Below, in pieces: positions 43,705 through 55,440 of a stretch of DNA of 64,000 nucleotides. The notes under the pieces were generated by a model. It ran no database searches. It was not told the DNA's origin and was given only the letters and a program-made list of their open reading frames with translations. Position numbers and translations under genes: made by a program. Source of the DNA: Molanna angustata (taxonomy: Eukaryota > Arthropoda > Insecta > Trichoptera > Molannidae). Where the stretch lies: NCBI GenBank assembly GCA_963576475.1, contig OY754980.1, positions 31,806,431 through 31,870,430 on the forward strand, in the 5' to 3' direction. Position 1 is the first letter of the stretch. Each line of letters opens with the position of its first letter.

Positions 43705-43825
43705 AATGAGATGGCATGATTGGTGAGCGTTCCGCAAACACATTAAGTAATCACGTAAGCCAGCTGATGACAGGTCGTGAGCCCTGTCGTTGCCTTTGGA
43801 TCCGGGTTCTCTATTGAGATGTTAA
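43705..43825 (-). repeat. E-repeat fragment
   Basis: AATGAGATGGCATGATTGGTGAGCG, GTAATCACGTAAGCCAGC, GATGACAGGTCGTGAGCCCTG and TCTATTGAGATGTT follow the E-repeat core; it abuts the T run of SINE-B copy 3. Confidence 0.75.
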
Positions 43826-45514
43826 AAAATGTAAATTCAATATACCCACCTATATATTATATTTTTTATGTAGGTACATAATATTCTATAGAGATAATGA
43901 AATTATTCCTGTCTTACTCTATAGCATTCCAAATCTATATATGCAATCTTCTAGTTAACATCCGATTGACAAAATCAAAATGATAAGTGTAGAAAACCTA
44001 TTTCCGCTTCAAATTTAAAAGATGGACGGCTTCATCTTAATAGATAACTTAATAAAGTAATTATTTTAACGATTCTCAGATACATCCTGTCTCTTCTGGA
44101 GATCTTCCTACTTAATGATTCACATCACGTCTACCCACATATCCGTATGGGTATGTGGGGCCAGTTAAAAGATTTGGGTCTCCGGGGTGCGAAGGTTTAC
44201 CCGAGGGTCTCCGAGTGAATCCCTAGCGTCAGCAAGTCGCCTTACTTCCATACCCCCCAGGAATCGTGATTGCAGACTGTTTGAGGTGACCTAACCCTTT
44301 TTAATTCAATCAGATAAACCTCTTACTCCATATATCAGGGGTGGAGAAGGACATCCCTGACCCTACAGGGTCACAGAGTCATGCAGTAACCCGATTTAAC
44401 GATTCGTCTTATTAGAAGATAATATATTTATCTAACAGCTAAAACAGCAATCAATTTAATACGACCAATCATGTTTTTTTTTATGGTCGCTAAAAACATA
44501 TTTATATTATTTTTGAAATTTACATTGTAGAGAAATTAATTGTTACGATAAATCAATTTGATTTTGAGCCAGGATTAAGAATTATGTATCATTGTCTATG
44601 CCCGATGTTACAGTTGGCCCTCAACTCATTGAGTTTGTTAAACTCAAGATTAATGTTAAGGGGAGATTGAATCCATTTCCGTATTACAGTGCAATATGAC
44701 TTGTCAGTTACTAAATCTTCAATTATAGACATATTTTACTTTTTCTGTGGTTATTATCTGTCAAATTTTAAATAACCTCAAATAATACGAACTACAACTG
44801 TTTTCAATGTCCAACATGGTAATTTTTTTTTTTCACCAAAATAATGCTTTTAAATGTCCGTGTTCGTTTCAATATGGCTGTCAGTTTGTTTTGTTGTGAG
44901 GCGCCACCGTCGATTCAACTAACGCCTCTAGTGATAGAATACTGAAACTACACGCGTTGCCTGGCAACGAGTCGAGAAATGAAAGCTGACTCACCGTTAA
45001 GTACTTAATCCGCCAGAAACGTTGAGTTAAATATTTGTCGTTTTAGTGACGTATTAGAGGGAAGATTAGGCCTAAACGGACACTGTAATACGCTATATTT
45101 TTGTAAAACTTTAGTTTAGCTCTTAAACTGAGACTGTAATACCGGCCTTATATGATGTTATTTATTAATAGCTCGCCAGTCAGTAAAGCGAGCACTCTTG
45201 GCTATAGTAGCAGATTAGTTATATTGATATTGTAAACAGACACTTTTGTTGCATTATAGTTACAGAGTGTTCATTATTTGAAAATATCATCCCTATAATA
45301 TCAAGTGGTATACCTGAGAACATAATATACTCAGAACAACCCCCAACTCAGTATATCACGCAAAATAAACTTCAAAATTGACTGTACAGACCTTCAGAAA
45401 ATTATTAACTTCAATATACAAAACAGACGAAGAAGGCACATCTGGAGAAAACTTGAGTTATTCAATGTGTATTTAAAAAACTTTGGGGTTATGTGCATAT
45501 ATTTAGGCTCTCTA
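43826..45514. other. Intergenic; GC-richer repeat-like patch, no gene
   Basis: 44130-44390 is GC-richer (GGGTCTCCGGGGTGCGAAGG, CGAGTGAATCCCTAGCGTCAG) and looks like a repeat I cannot name. GTATTACAGTG at 44681 and CACTGTAATAC at 45079 are inverted and could bound a ~410-bp element. 45215-45362 is shared with 24.5 kb. Confidence 0.45.
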
Positions 45515-45760
45515 AAGTGCCAGAGTGGTCACTTGGTTAGAAGCGATTGCATACCAGTCGGGGCTGATATACACGCCTGTAATTGAGGTGGTAAGGTCGG
45601 TCAGTTGGACGTGTAGGTATTACCTGTTTGTCCGCCTTTGGCTACATACACCCAAACGATATCTCACCTGCCCGGTTCGAACCTGGAGGCCGTCTGTTCG
45701 GAGAGTCCCGACAGCTGAGCCACAGATTGATCGACCAAGCAACTGCGATACCGTAATACA
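45515..45760 (-). other. tRNA-like sequence, possible SINE head
   Basis: The minus strand has GTGGCTCAGCTGTCGGG, then CAGACGGCCTCC, then GGTTCGAACCGGGCAGG: A-box- and B-box-like blocks about 35 bp apart. I cannot fold a full cloverleaf or find a second copy, so it may be a SINE remnant or chance. Confidence 0.35.
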
Positions 45761-45809
45761 ATAGATTATTAAATATTACTCAGGGAAAAATGGTTGACAG
45801 ATTGAAAGA

Positions 45810-46118
45810 TGTAACAGGAAATTGAACTTACTCTTTTATTGATCTAGTTGTACAATTAGCTCTTATTGATATTACTAGGTACAGACAATATTGAATTATT
45901 ATTTAATAATAATAAATGTAAATTTGGAACGCGGACTATTTGAACGACGACGAGCGGTCGGGCAGCGTGATGCCTAGCCTCGAGATCTGGATAAGCGGAA
46001 TGGTCTGGGAGCGCTGTGCTTCCCCTTAAATAGGTGTCGGGCTGTGCATACGGCGCAGGGCAAGATGGCGCCTGCCGAAGTAACGCAGCTTCGTGGCGCA
46101 ATCGGTGATCGCGCCACA
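45810..46118 (-). mobile_element. Candidate solo LTR
   Basis: On the minus strand this 309-bp block starts TGTGGCGCGATCACCG and ends TTTCCTGTTACA, the TGT...ACA ends of LTRs. Inside are CCTATTTAAGGGG (TATA-like) and TCAATAAAAGAG (poly-A signal) in the right order. A purine-rich tract (GAGGAAATGAAGAAGAAGAG) lies upstream. Flanks AAAGA and AAACA match at 4 of 5, so the target duplication is imperfect. No gag/pol is nearby. Confidence 0.45.
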
Positions 46119-46739
46119 AAACATTTCTTACATTCTTTCTTCTCTTCTTCTTCATTTCCTCACTGCTGATGGTCGTGATTCATGGAACCGCCAATGTCAG
46201 AACGAATCGTCTCCAGTCAATCTGTACTTTCTGCAACTTACACAACCGAAAACAGTTCATCTACGCTCATTCCCTTGATTTTGGAGATCTGCCCCTACTT
46301 ATTTTACATGGCATACGGATGTACACAAATGTGCACACTAAATCACCTATTAATGTGTGAAACACGAAAAAATTTCGTATATCACCTAATCTGTGATACA
46401 CCATACGTTCTGCATATGGGGACTGTAAACGGCCCCTTCACAGAACGATATACTTACAATATTTTTCTCGCAAAATAGTAAAAAGCTCAGTCGGTAAAGT
46501 AAAAATCTACTTCATAGGCCATGTAGATTTTTTTAGTTGCTTACAATAAAAAAATGAAAAGGGTATTACTAAAACAAATTTTACAAGAAAAGTATTAAAC
46601 AAATTCAAATTTCATATAACACACGCAATAGAATAAAGATGTAAATACAAACTGTTCTTTATTTCAAAGACGTATCTTTTGAGGGTACTGAGGAAAAAAA
46701 ATCTAAATACACTAATATAGCCTACTATAGCCTCTTAAT
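46119..46739. other. Intergenic; shared repeat at its left edge
   Basis: 46117-46198 repeats the 37.44-kb block. The rest shows nothing I can support. Confidence 0.4.
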
Positions 46740-47210
46740 TATTTATTTATTTTTTTATATAATTTATGTACATGTGTACAGAGGCAGGTTTATTGCCATA
46801 AGGCAATTTATTTCCAACCAACCCGAGCAACGTGAAGTCTCTAAGTTAAATTGGTACAATACTAATTTATTGAGAAATAAATTGATAAAAAATAACATAA
46901 AAGAGTAAGAAATATAAAAAATTACAAAGAGAAAAAAAACGAAAAGATAGTTAAAAAAAAATAATAATAAAAATAACACTGATCATAGCAATGAGGAAAA
47001 GGAGGTTACGGAAGGATATAGAAGGAATTCAGGAACTATTTGACAAAAAGTTTTTTTAGTTTACCTTTAAATATTTGAATGGATTGAGATGACGTAACTT
47101 CATCACTTAGGCCATTCCATAGTCTAGCTGATTGTACTTGAAAAGAGTAGCTGAAAACTTCTGTATTGTGAATGGGGATAGCTAGTGTAGTACGTTCAGC
47201 AGATCGAAGG
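46740..47210 (-). pseudogene. Non-LTR RT C-terminus plus 3' UTR
   Basis: The minus strand from about 47206 reads RSAERTTLAIPIHNTEVF, SYSFQVQSARLWNGLSDEV and TSSQSIQIFKGKLKKLFVK, with a stop at 47036. SFQ..SARLWNGL...........FK.KLK is the CR1/Daphne-like tail. A ~295-bp AT-rich 3' UTR ends near TAATTATTTATTTATT. The frame is intact over ~57 residues. Confidence 0.82.
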
Positions 47211-47455
47211 GATTAATTGGCGGGTTATGAGATTTATTTGTTTTGAGTTTTATGAAAATTATGAGATTTATTTGTTTTGAGATTTATATATTTTCTGCCT
47301 ATAATTTATTGTTCACACTCTGTGCATATATCTTTAAAAGGAATAAAAAAAATATACTATTATAATTTTTTTTTCTTTTGATTATTGACACGTTTTGTGC
47401 TATGGACATCGTCGATAACGATTTTATACAGATTATTAATCAAAACGCCTTCGAT

Positions 47456-47690
47456 CGGCCTTCGTGGCTCAGTTGGTTGGGTATCTGACTACTGATCCAA
47501 AGGTCCCGGGTTCGATTCCCGGAGGAGACACAGTTTTTAATTGTGTTTTCAGTCTGGATTTGTGAGACGATTAATATCGTAAGTCTCCAGAATGTGGCAA
47601 CTTGTTATTGGGTGCGTGTTAAATTAATATTTGACACAGAACCTGTTAGTTGCTCGAGAAATAATAAATAAATAAATAAATAAAATAACA
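47456..47690 (+). mobile_element. SINE-A copy 2, best preserved
   Basis: CGGCCTTCGTGGCTCAGTTGG (A-box), GGTCCCGGGTTCGATTCC (B-box), GTCTCCAGAATGTGGC, GGGTGCGTGTTAAATTAATAT and GTTAGTTGCTCGAGAAATAA, ending in an AATA tail. Confidence 0.93.
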
Positions 47691-47826
47691 AAAACATTTA
47701 TTTTATTTTAATTGTTTAATTTGATATTACAAAAAAATGTCGGAAGATAAACTAAATTTAGTTCAAACAAAATTTATACCTTATATATATTTTATACCTT
47801 ATATATATTTACTTATATATTTTTTT

Positions 47827-48138
47827 TAATATTACCATGGAATTGACTAAATGTAATACAGCTTCTGATAACCGATTTTAATATTACCATGGAATCGACA
47901 AAATGTAATACAGCTTCTGATTACCGAGTTTAATATTACCATGGAATCGACAAAATGTTATACAGCTTCTGATTACCGAGTTTAATATTACCATGGAATC
48001 GACAAAATGTAATACAGCTTCTGATTACCGAGTTTAATATTAACATGGAATCGACAAAATATAATACAGCTTCTGATTACCGAGTTTAATATTACCATGG
48101 AATCGACAAAATGTAATACAGCTTCTGATTACCGATTC
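47827..48138. repeat. Tandem array, six units of 52 bp
   Basis: Units begin TAATATTACCATGGAATCGAC at 47827, 47879, 47931, 47983, 48035 and 48087 and contain ACAGCTTCTGATTACCGA. A few substitutions separate units (AATTGAC in unit 1, ATTAACATGG in unit 5). Confidence 0.97.
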
Positions 48139-49080
48139 TATTGTTAAATAAACTTTTTTTATAATTAATACCGTTGAAATTAAAGATTCCTCGAAAAATG
48201 TAAAATCATTTGTTCCTATGATTTTCTTCCTAAAATACCTATCATTTTTAATCGTCTTTTTTTAGACTTGCGTATTTTTATTTTTAAAGTAGGTACCTAC
48301 GATCAAAGTCTTTTTAATATTCGTCGTGGGTACCTATTTAAAAATTACTACGCTCCATTTAAAGGTCTAAAATTGGACATTCATTGGCCCACCTGGCTAA
48401 TTTAATTTCAAAATATTTCAAGCCAAGTTCTTTGAGCTTTTTTTAGACAGCGTTTAAACATGATGTTTACCACGGCTTCCGCATACCCCAAAACCACACG
48501 AGTATACTCATTTAACTTATGGTAAATAAATATTTCAGCGGAAACGTAGTTTTATATCCCATTTATTTAAAGTCAATTACGTAAACTGATTGGAATAATC
48601 AGACGGTTTGATCAATACTTCCATTCAAATGTTTATTCATTGGCACATAAAGGAAAAAAATCTAAGACATTAATATCGATCGATGTACTCGTCCTACACC
48701 TTTTGTATTAATACAAAGATATCAAAAAAGAACTTTGAAGAAAAATATAATATATTACTCAGTGATTCAATAAATGGATTAAATCATAAAATTGATATGG
48801 TTTAGCCAATCGGATAGAATGAATGAAAAACGCTCGACAAAACCTCAACTATACATTTTTGGTACGAAAATTAGTATAATTATTATATTGGGTATCGTTT
48901 CTACTTAAATGGTCGCTAGACCCAGCTAGAAAATTATTTGAATTGTAGTTATCGCCAACATCAAGAAAAAACACGTGGATGCTCAGAAGATAATTTGGAT
49001 TTTTTGACAAGGTGTCACCATCAATGCCTGATAATATCAAGATATCTGTAAATAACTATACATAATATGTTGTTGACACG
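48139..49080. other. Intergenic, no gene
   Basis: Nothing recognised. Confidence 0.4.
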
Positions 49081-49094
49081 AAAGCAGAAGCTAT

Positions 49095-49270
49095 AGGGAT
49101 AAGAAGAACGAAATTAAAGGACGTAAAAGGAATATCATAGGCACGGCATATTTAAGAACCGTTGAAGTGCTCAGAGATAATGTTCCCCAGGAAAGCAAAC
49201 CTCCAGGACGTCCTCCCAAGAGATGGAAAGACACTGGAAATCCACAGGAGGGAATTTCCAGCAAGATTTT
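49095..49270 (+). pseudogene. LINE C-terminal fragment (GRPPKRWKD type)
   Basis: The frame reads RTVEVLRDNVPQESKPPGRP and PPKRWKDTGNPQEG. It resembles the plus-sense product of the fragment at 58189-58467 (PPGRPHKRWKDSW). Short and 5'-truncated. Confidence 0.65.
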
Positions 49271-49450
49271 GACACGCCAACTGGCATTAGAAGAGAGAAT
49301 GAAGCAGAATACTGAAATATTTTGGATGTTGCGCCTCACAATAGTCTATCAGTATAGCCTATAGGTATTTTACGAATAAGAACGATTCGGGAGTTCGGCA
49401 TTCTTCGTGAGATTTAGGAGATAATATAAACGAGTGTTAAGTATAAGGCG

Positions 49451-49765
49451 TTTTTTAACAGATTTTTAATTATCTCAATAGAGACGAAGTTGGAATATTT
49501 ACTGTAGGAGAACCGGGAAATCAAGGCACCTACAGGGCTTACGACCTGTCATCGGCTAGTTTACGTGATCACTTTATGCGCTTGCGCAACGTTCACCAAT
49601 TATGCCTTTTTAATGAGATCCCTATCAATTCAATTTTGAAAGTTCTATATATTGTAATACTGAAATTCTTTTCGCTTGAAAATAAGGAATTTTTACTACA
49701 GCCATCTATGTGTGAAATTATGAACAACATTCTTATTATTTTTATTGTAACGCCATCTATTGATA
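49451..49765 (+). repeat. E-repeat copy, forward
   Basis: TTTTTTAACAGATTTTTAATT, GGAGAACCGGGAAATC, GCGCTTGCGCAACG and GAACAACATTCTTATT, ending TAACGCCATCTATTGA. It has no inverted ends, so it shows the unrearranged structure. The small frames across it are not genes. Confidence 0.88.
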
Positions 49766-49810
49766 TATTATTGAGTTCTCGGTATTTATCGATTATTGAT
49801 TGTGGTTCAT

Positions 49811-50385
49811 TATATATTATTATGTATTTGTAATTCTAGTTAATATAATATCAAGTAACTGTTAAAATACGTGTGTATTTATTTATTTATTATATATTAT
49901 TATGTATTTGTAATTCTAGTTAATATAATATCAAATAACTGTTAAAATACGTGTGTATTTATTTATTTATTATATATTATTATGTATTTGTAATTCTAGT
50001 TAATATAATATCAAATAACTGTTAAAATACGTGTGTATTTACTTATTTATTATATATTATTATGTGTTTGTAATTCTAGTTAATATAATATCAAATAACT
50101 GTTAAAATACGTGTGTATTTATTTATTTATTATATATTATTATGTATTTGTAATTCTAGTTAATATAATATCAAATAACTGTTAAAATACGTGTGTATTT
50201 ATTTATTTATTATATATTATTATGTATTTGTAATTCTAGTTAATATAATATCAAATAACTGTTAAAATACGTGTGTTTTTATTTATTTATTATATATTAT
50301 TATGTATTTGTAATTCTAGTTAATATAATATCAAATAACTGTTAAAATACGTGTGTATTTATTTATTTATTATATATTATTATGT
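49811..50385. repeat. Tandem array, seven units of 80 bp plus partial
   Basis: Units begin TATATATTATTATGTATTTG at 49811, 49891, 49971, 50051, 50131, 50211 and 50291; a partial eighth is cut at 50385. GTTAAAATACGTGTG recurs every 80 bp. Only scattered single-base changes occur. It starts ~45 bp after the E-repeat end. Confidence 0.97.
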
Positions 50386-50431
50386 TGAAGATAACATATA
50401 TTAAATAAACGAAGAAACTATTAATTCCATG

Positions 50432-50600
50432 ACGGCCAGGTGTGCATTACATGCTTTTAATCAAGCACTTCGCGTGCTTGTATAACCACACACCGTATCT
50501 ATCCGTAAAAGGCTCTACATTCAGAATGTGTGGTGAAGCTCATTGCTGCACAATGTGAGATGTTATTTTCCATGTTGTATTTTCAATTACCCAGTCCTTA
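50432..50600 (+). repeat. D-repeat copy 3
   Basis: GTGTGCATTACATGCTTTTAA, GCTCTACATTCAGAATGTGTGG and GATGTTATTTTCC follow the D-repeat. A small stem (AAGCACTTCGCGTGCTT) sits inside. Confidence 0.65.
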
Positions 50601-52454
50601 CAGGACACCTTAAAACGACGAATATTAAAAAAAATAGATGCACTGTTCTATGCCGGGGCCTCTATATACAATGAATATCGTACAAGTGCTTATTTGTTGT
50701 GTTGGGATCACAAACTGCTTATCATTTGGTCGTGCACATATGTTAACACTAACGGTAGATTAAAAGCTGCGGGAATTTTAATAATTACTGATATATTAAA
50801 TTCCTCCCTGGCTTAATTGTGACAAAGGGGTGGCTTTGTTTCAGACACAGGACTAACACACATCCATACATACATACATGAGTACATACAATAGATAGGT
50901 CTGTGGAATTTTAGTATTTCATTATTTTTGTTCTTTCCGCCTGTCCAACTGATGGGGCACATACATCACAAAGTCTGTACCCACTACCTATCTTAATCAC
51001 CTACCAACAAAACCCTCCCTTTTTTCAAATCCCTCATATGTTCAGTTCAACACATAAATGAGGTTTTTGTGTTGAGAGAAAAAAAAATATGTTCACAAGA
51101 AATTGAGTCTATTTTTATCTAACGCAATACGATAAGTTTACTAGCTAATGAAAATTCTTTAACTCTCTTGAGATAGGCACAGAGAATACATACCATTCTG
51201 TCATATTATGTTGTCAAATTATATTATTTATATTTGTGCAACATCTCACATAAATACTATTTACAGTCGACTGACGGTTTACATAGAAAATTTCGATTGT
51301 CTTAAATAAATATAAACATTTATAATTTTTTATTAAATGTGTATAAAAAACTGTCAAAAATACATAATAATATTTTTTGATTGCAATTTTAAGAACCTCC
51401 TTCAAAGCAATTTATCTCATTTTTTTTTTAATTGATACTGTGAATAGGTATACTTATATCTTCTTTTAACAAAAAAAAAATAAAATCCATAATTTATTAT
51501 CATATACAATTTGTTATGCAATTAATAGCTCGTTCGTGGATATGCTTATATTAAAAAAATCCTTAAAAATCTAGAAAATATAAAAAAAAGTATTTGCTTT
51601 ATAAAAACGAAATTTCATCTTTTGCATTATACCTATACTAAACATTTTTGAATGTTATACCCGCCAAAGAAGGTATAACATTCCTATGTAAGATATCCAA
51701 CTCTAATTATTTGTATAACTCACCAATAAACAAAATTCACGATAGGGCAATGATTATAGTTATCTGATTGATGTATTATTCCATTCTATTAAGCACTATA
51801 AGGACACTTTATTGAAATATTAACAAAAACATACCCTCCAATAAAATGTGCAATTTTTATTTGTACTTATATTTATAATTATATTCAATTTAAAGGAAAG
51901 GAAAGAAGATCATTTTATTGACTTTTTTTGGTTTTATGTTGAAGATAGTTTTTTTCCATTTTTTGCGTAAGCTTATTATTGTATTCTTTTCTGTGAAGGG
52001 CAATATACATATGTAAAGGGCAATATATGCCGTAAATGATGAATTAAATAATAATAATGATATGCCACTGGCATTATTCCAAAATCGTTAATCTGTAATT
52101 TAAAATTTTTTGATTTATCAAAAAACTTAATAATAAATGCAAAAATCGGTAATAATGAATACATGTAGAATCGTTGATGATTTTTTAAACGTTAATATTC
52201 GGGAATCAGTAGGGTTGATAGGTAGTATAGAGACCTCCTCAGAGCCTAATCCTTTGATATGTTAAGTATCTGGATGGGTGAACTATTCCCAATTAAAAGC
52301 TTGATGATGCATTTGTTGCATTTTATTTTGCTCTTTTAAATAATTTACAATTTACGCATTGATCTGCTAATTCTTTTGAGGAAGCGTATAATGGCAGTAA
52401 TACTAATTGAGTGTTAGTATTTTTAATGCTTAATTGTTATTAATATCATTAATA
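50601..52454. other. AT-rich intergenic, no gene
   Basis: Nothing recognised over 1.8 kb. Confidence 0.4.
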
Positions 52455-52650
52455 AAAAATAATAATAAACACTTCCTTACACCCAGCGCAAGTGGCGAGT
52501 TCATTGCCGTATGGCAATTTCTTCCAATTAACCAGTGTTTCCAGCCCAGAGAAGCAATATTAGCGTGAGAAACTAATTTAAATAAATTTCTCCTCTGTTG
52601 GGAATCGAACCTAGGACGCCTACACAGAAACGGAACGGCTTACCAACTTA
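52455..52650 (-). mobile_element. SINE-B copy 4, reverse
   Basis: CTTCCTTACACCCAGCGCAAG, TTGCCGTATGGCAATTTC, CCAGTGTTTCCAGCCCAG, GGGAATCGAACCTAGG and AACGGCTTACCAACTTA are the reverse of the SINE-B body, B-box and head. The first ~20 bp of the head are missing. Confidence 0.9.
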
Positions 52651-53209
52651 TATAAATAGAGATAGCTCCTTAAGCTGTATTTAATGTATAAAATGAATAT
52701 GTATTGGTTCATACCTACGAGTCCATAGGAAGGTAGGTACATGCGAGGAGAATAATTCTTAAATAGCTATTTCATTTCCCCGTTATTCCCTTTCATGTAA
52801 TTAACTTTGAAGGCTTTTGAATAAAATACGATTAAAGTAAGGGGTGGGTAGTTTGTCCCTTTTCCCGCCAAATATTCTGGTGGCAATTCATTCCACACAA
52901 TGGCCGGCGACCGATCAAAAGGTTTGCGGTACAAAAACGGGACCGGGGCTGAGACAAAGCCCATTTTGAAAACACAACGAAAAGAGTTGATTAAACGTCC
53001 TATTACGCACAACGCTCTCGATTACATACCGAGCACGTACAGGCCGTCGCTTAATTTACCGGTTAACCGGTTAAATGTCTGCGGAAGTCTCCCATTGTTT
53101 TGCAGTCTAAAAGTACAAAAAAAACAAGAGAAAGATTCACTCTGTAAACAATATAAGTAGGTTGTTAAATAACCGACTAGCCAACAGAAGGAATTAACTA
53201 TAACCTAAA
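52651..53209. other. Intergenic; weak RT-tail-like stretch
   Basis: On the minus strand near 52860-52960, FDRSPAIVWNELPPEYL recalls the WN.LP motif of RT tails, but the rest does not fit. The patch is GC-richer than its surroundings. No firm call. Confidence 0.35.
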
Positions 53210-53710
53210 AACGAGTGCGTTGTGGCCAACGCTAAACTGCTTACGAACAAGTCATTCGATAAATTATTTAAATATTGTATGGATAATATTCAGCATTTTC
53301 ACGAAATGAGTTTGTTAAATTATTTTTATTTTAAATATTTAAAAGTTTGTCGATCGATAATTCTTGATAGAACTCCATTGTATGTATATATAAATATAAA
53401 AAAATACTTTGTAATTATTCTATTTTTCTGATTATTCTGACGATGTGCCTTGCACGAAACGCGTCGATAATCAACTATTACCAAGTATTTTTTTATTTTT
53501 ATATCTGGATAAATATTTTATTTTGAAAACTTGATAACTCTTCAATATCATTTTATGAAAGTGATGTGCCTTTTTACCAATTTGAAAATAAATATTTCAT
53601 ATTTTAAGATTTCTGAGCTTGGGGTAACTTTGAAATATTTGACAGTTAAAAAATTGAGAAGCACTATTCAGATATCCTTCAAAATCTAATGCGGTCTATG
53701 CGAGTATTAC
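53210..53710 (-). repeat. R-repeat copy 7 carrying an insertion
   Basis: It begins AACGAGTGCGTTGTGGCCAACG, breaks after GTTTGTTAAATTATTTT near 53325 and resumes at GATAACTCTTCAAT near 53531, then runs through TTTCTGAGCTTGGGG. Copy 5 lacks the ~200-bp insert, which holds the hammerhead-like motif. Confidence 0.82.
53429..53473 (+). ncRNA. Hammerhead-ribozyme-like fold
   Basis: TGATTATT (53429-53436) pairs with GATAATCA (53466-53473): 8 bp with one G-U, as stem I. Between them come CTGACGA (53437-53443, the CUGANGA core box), one unpaired T, GTGC-CTT-GCAC (stem II, 4 bp), GAAA (53456-53459) and CGCGTC. The last GTC would be the cleavage triplet, with a minimal A-U/C-G stem III. All core boxes are in the right order. 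The extra T before stem II and the tiny stem III are unlike the textbook form, so activity is uncertain. Confidence 0.45.
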
Positions 53711-54710
53711 ATATACATATATGCAAAAAGTTAAGATGAGTAATTAACCATCCGCATCCGCACCAAAAACCATCAGGTAACCTCAACACTGACCGACCAT
53801 CCAATATTGAGCTCACTACAATCAGTTGATACAGTTCAACGCCTATTAAAAATTGAAGCGTATATAGATACGATGCTCGACAGGGCACAAATGCAAACAT
53901 TATTTTATCATTTGATTTTAAAATAATTTCATGGCCACTCAAATGAAGAATGATCCTAAAAAAACATTAAATTTTCCCAATTTACTTTCAGGGTTTCCCT
54001 AGTCCGAAGATTCTAGGCACGCCCCTGCCTAAATGATGATAATATGTAGATAAGAATGGAAGCTCTATTTAGCCGATGCCTGACTGAAATATTCTTTGTT
54101 CAATCAAAAATAAATCTTTAAAAATATTTTAATGCTTCTTCCTTTAAAACTACAATCGGACAAAATAATAAAAAGGCTGTTTAAATTAACCAAAATATAT
54201 TAACTATGATATATAGCATAGCATGGTGTGTATAAGAAGTAGGTACAAAAAATTTCAACGGAAAGATTTTTAAAAAAACAAATTTGGGGAAACACAACAA
54301 TGGAAAAGATAGGAGCTCAGATTTGAGATATTTTTCATCAAGGTTTTCTCTGAAGATAGAGAGAAAGAGATGAGAGCCTTATTTCAGAATGACATCGTTT
54401 TATAGAAAGATTGTTTGGATTCTCTTCAAACCTGTTTTCATCAAATTTTACGCAAGTATTTGGCGAATAAAATATTATCTCTCATTTATATGCTGACGAA
54501 TCAAAGCGAATGTAGGTATAGTATTAAAAATTCAAAATAAAATTTACAAAATTTTTAATAACAAAATCTTTAGAATATTTGTGTTGTACTAGATATAAAA
54601 AAAAATGTTATATAATATGTAACATGATAACAATAAATATTAGAAGCTACAATAGACTAAAAGTAATCAAAATTCATGCATATCAATTTGTGAATTCAAA
54701 ATGTTTCAAA
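53711..54710. other. Intergenic, no gene
   Basis: Nothing recognised. Confidence 0.4.
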
Positions 54711-54728
54711 CGGCCTTCGTTTCTAATG
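54711..54728 (+). mobile_element. SINE-A copy 3, left piece
   Basis: CGGCCTTCGT is the SINE-A start. It is cut off by the TIR element at 54729 and continues at 55441. Confidence 0.6.
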
Positions 54729-55440
54729 GCCAGTTTCATAAAAAATAAAGGAGACTTAATGTCGACTTTAAAATAAATTGCGTTTCATAACAACAAAATG
54801 TCACTTAAAGTCCACTTTAATTTAAAGTCCAGTGTCTTCGTACTTTAGTCACTAAAGTGTTCTTTAAGAGCAGTTCATTCTTTTGCCACCAGAGTGTGCT
54901 GCAATATGACATAATGTTCAAGTCAGTTCTTGTTGATGTCAATATTGTCAATTGAATGTTGAGGATCATGTGCATATTACTTACTAATATTCAATAGTTT
55001 TATTATTATTTTAACATTTTTTTATAAATATTATAACAAAATGATGTTTCCAAAATGAGATAATTAGAAGATGCATACTGTGATACAGCAGTGAAAAGTA
55101 TATAGGAAAAGAATCGACCACATGGAAAAGTAGAATTAAGGAGTATTTTTTGATAAGTTTTGTTCCATAAAAATGTCCTATACATCAATGATAAATTCAA
55201 TGACAGAAATAACATATTATATATATGGTAGTAAACAGAAAGATTTACCTATACTATGAGCTATGTTTTCATAGATTTTGATAGCAATATTGCCAACTTT
55301 CAGGTATTTTGGTGACATTTCTGCCTTTTACTAAAGTACGCGGCATTATTATTTATGAAACGCAACGATTTAAAGGCGACTTTAAATTTTTAAAGAACCT
55401 TTAACTAAAGGGTCCTTTTGTTGCTTTTTATGAAACTGGC
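54729..55440. mobile_element. 712-bp TIR element inserted in a SINE
   Basis: The left end GCCAGTTTCATAAAAA is an exact inverted match to the right end TTTTTATGAAACTGGC (16-bp TIR). Subterminal blocks are also inverted (GTCGACTTTAAA...GCGTTTCATAA on the left; CGCCTTTAAATCG...GCGTTTCATAA in the right end's inverse). It has no transposase ORF. I cannot fix a target-site duplication. A half copy lies at 59826-60110. A class II MITE of unknown superfamily. Confidence 0.85.

Noticed and set aside
44681..45089. DNA element bounded by GTATTACAGTG and CACTGTAATAC
   Set aside because: The 11-bp inverted ends stand alone; there is no target duplication or second copy in the window.
45856..46155. 99-codon minus frame, Arg/His/Pro-rich
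   Set aside because: It lies within the candidate LTR, and its composition follows the GC-rich patch.
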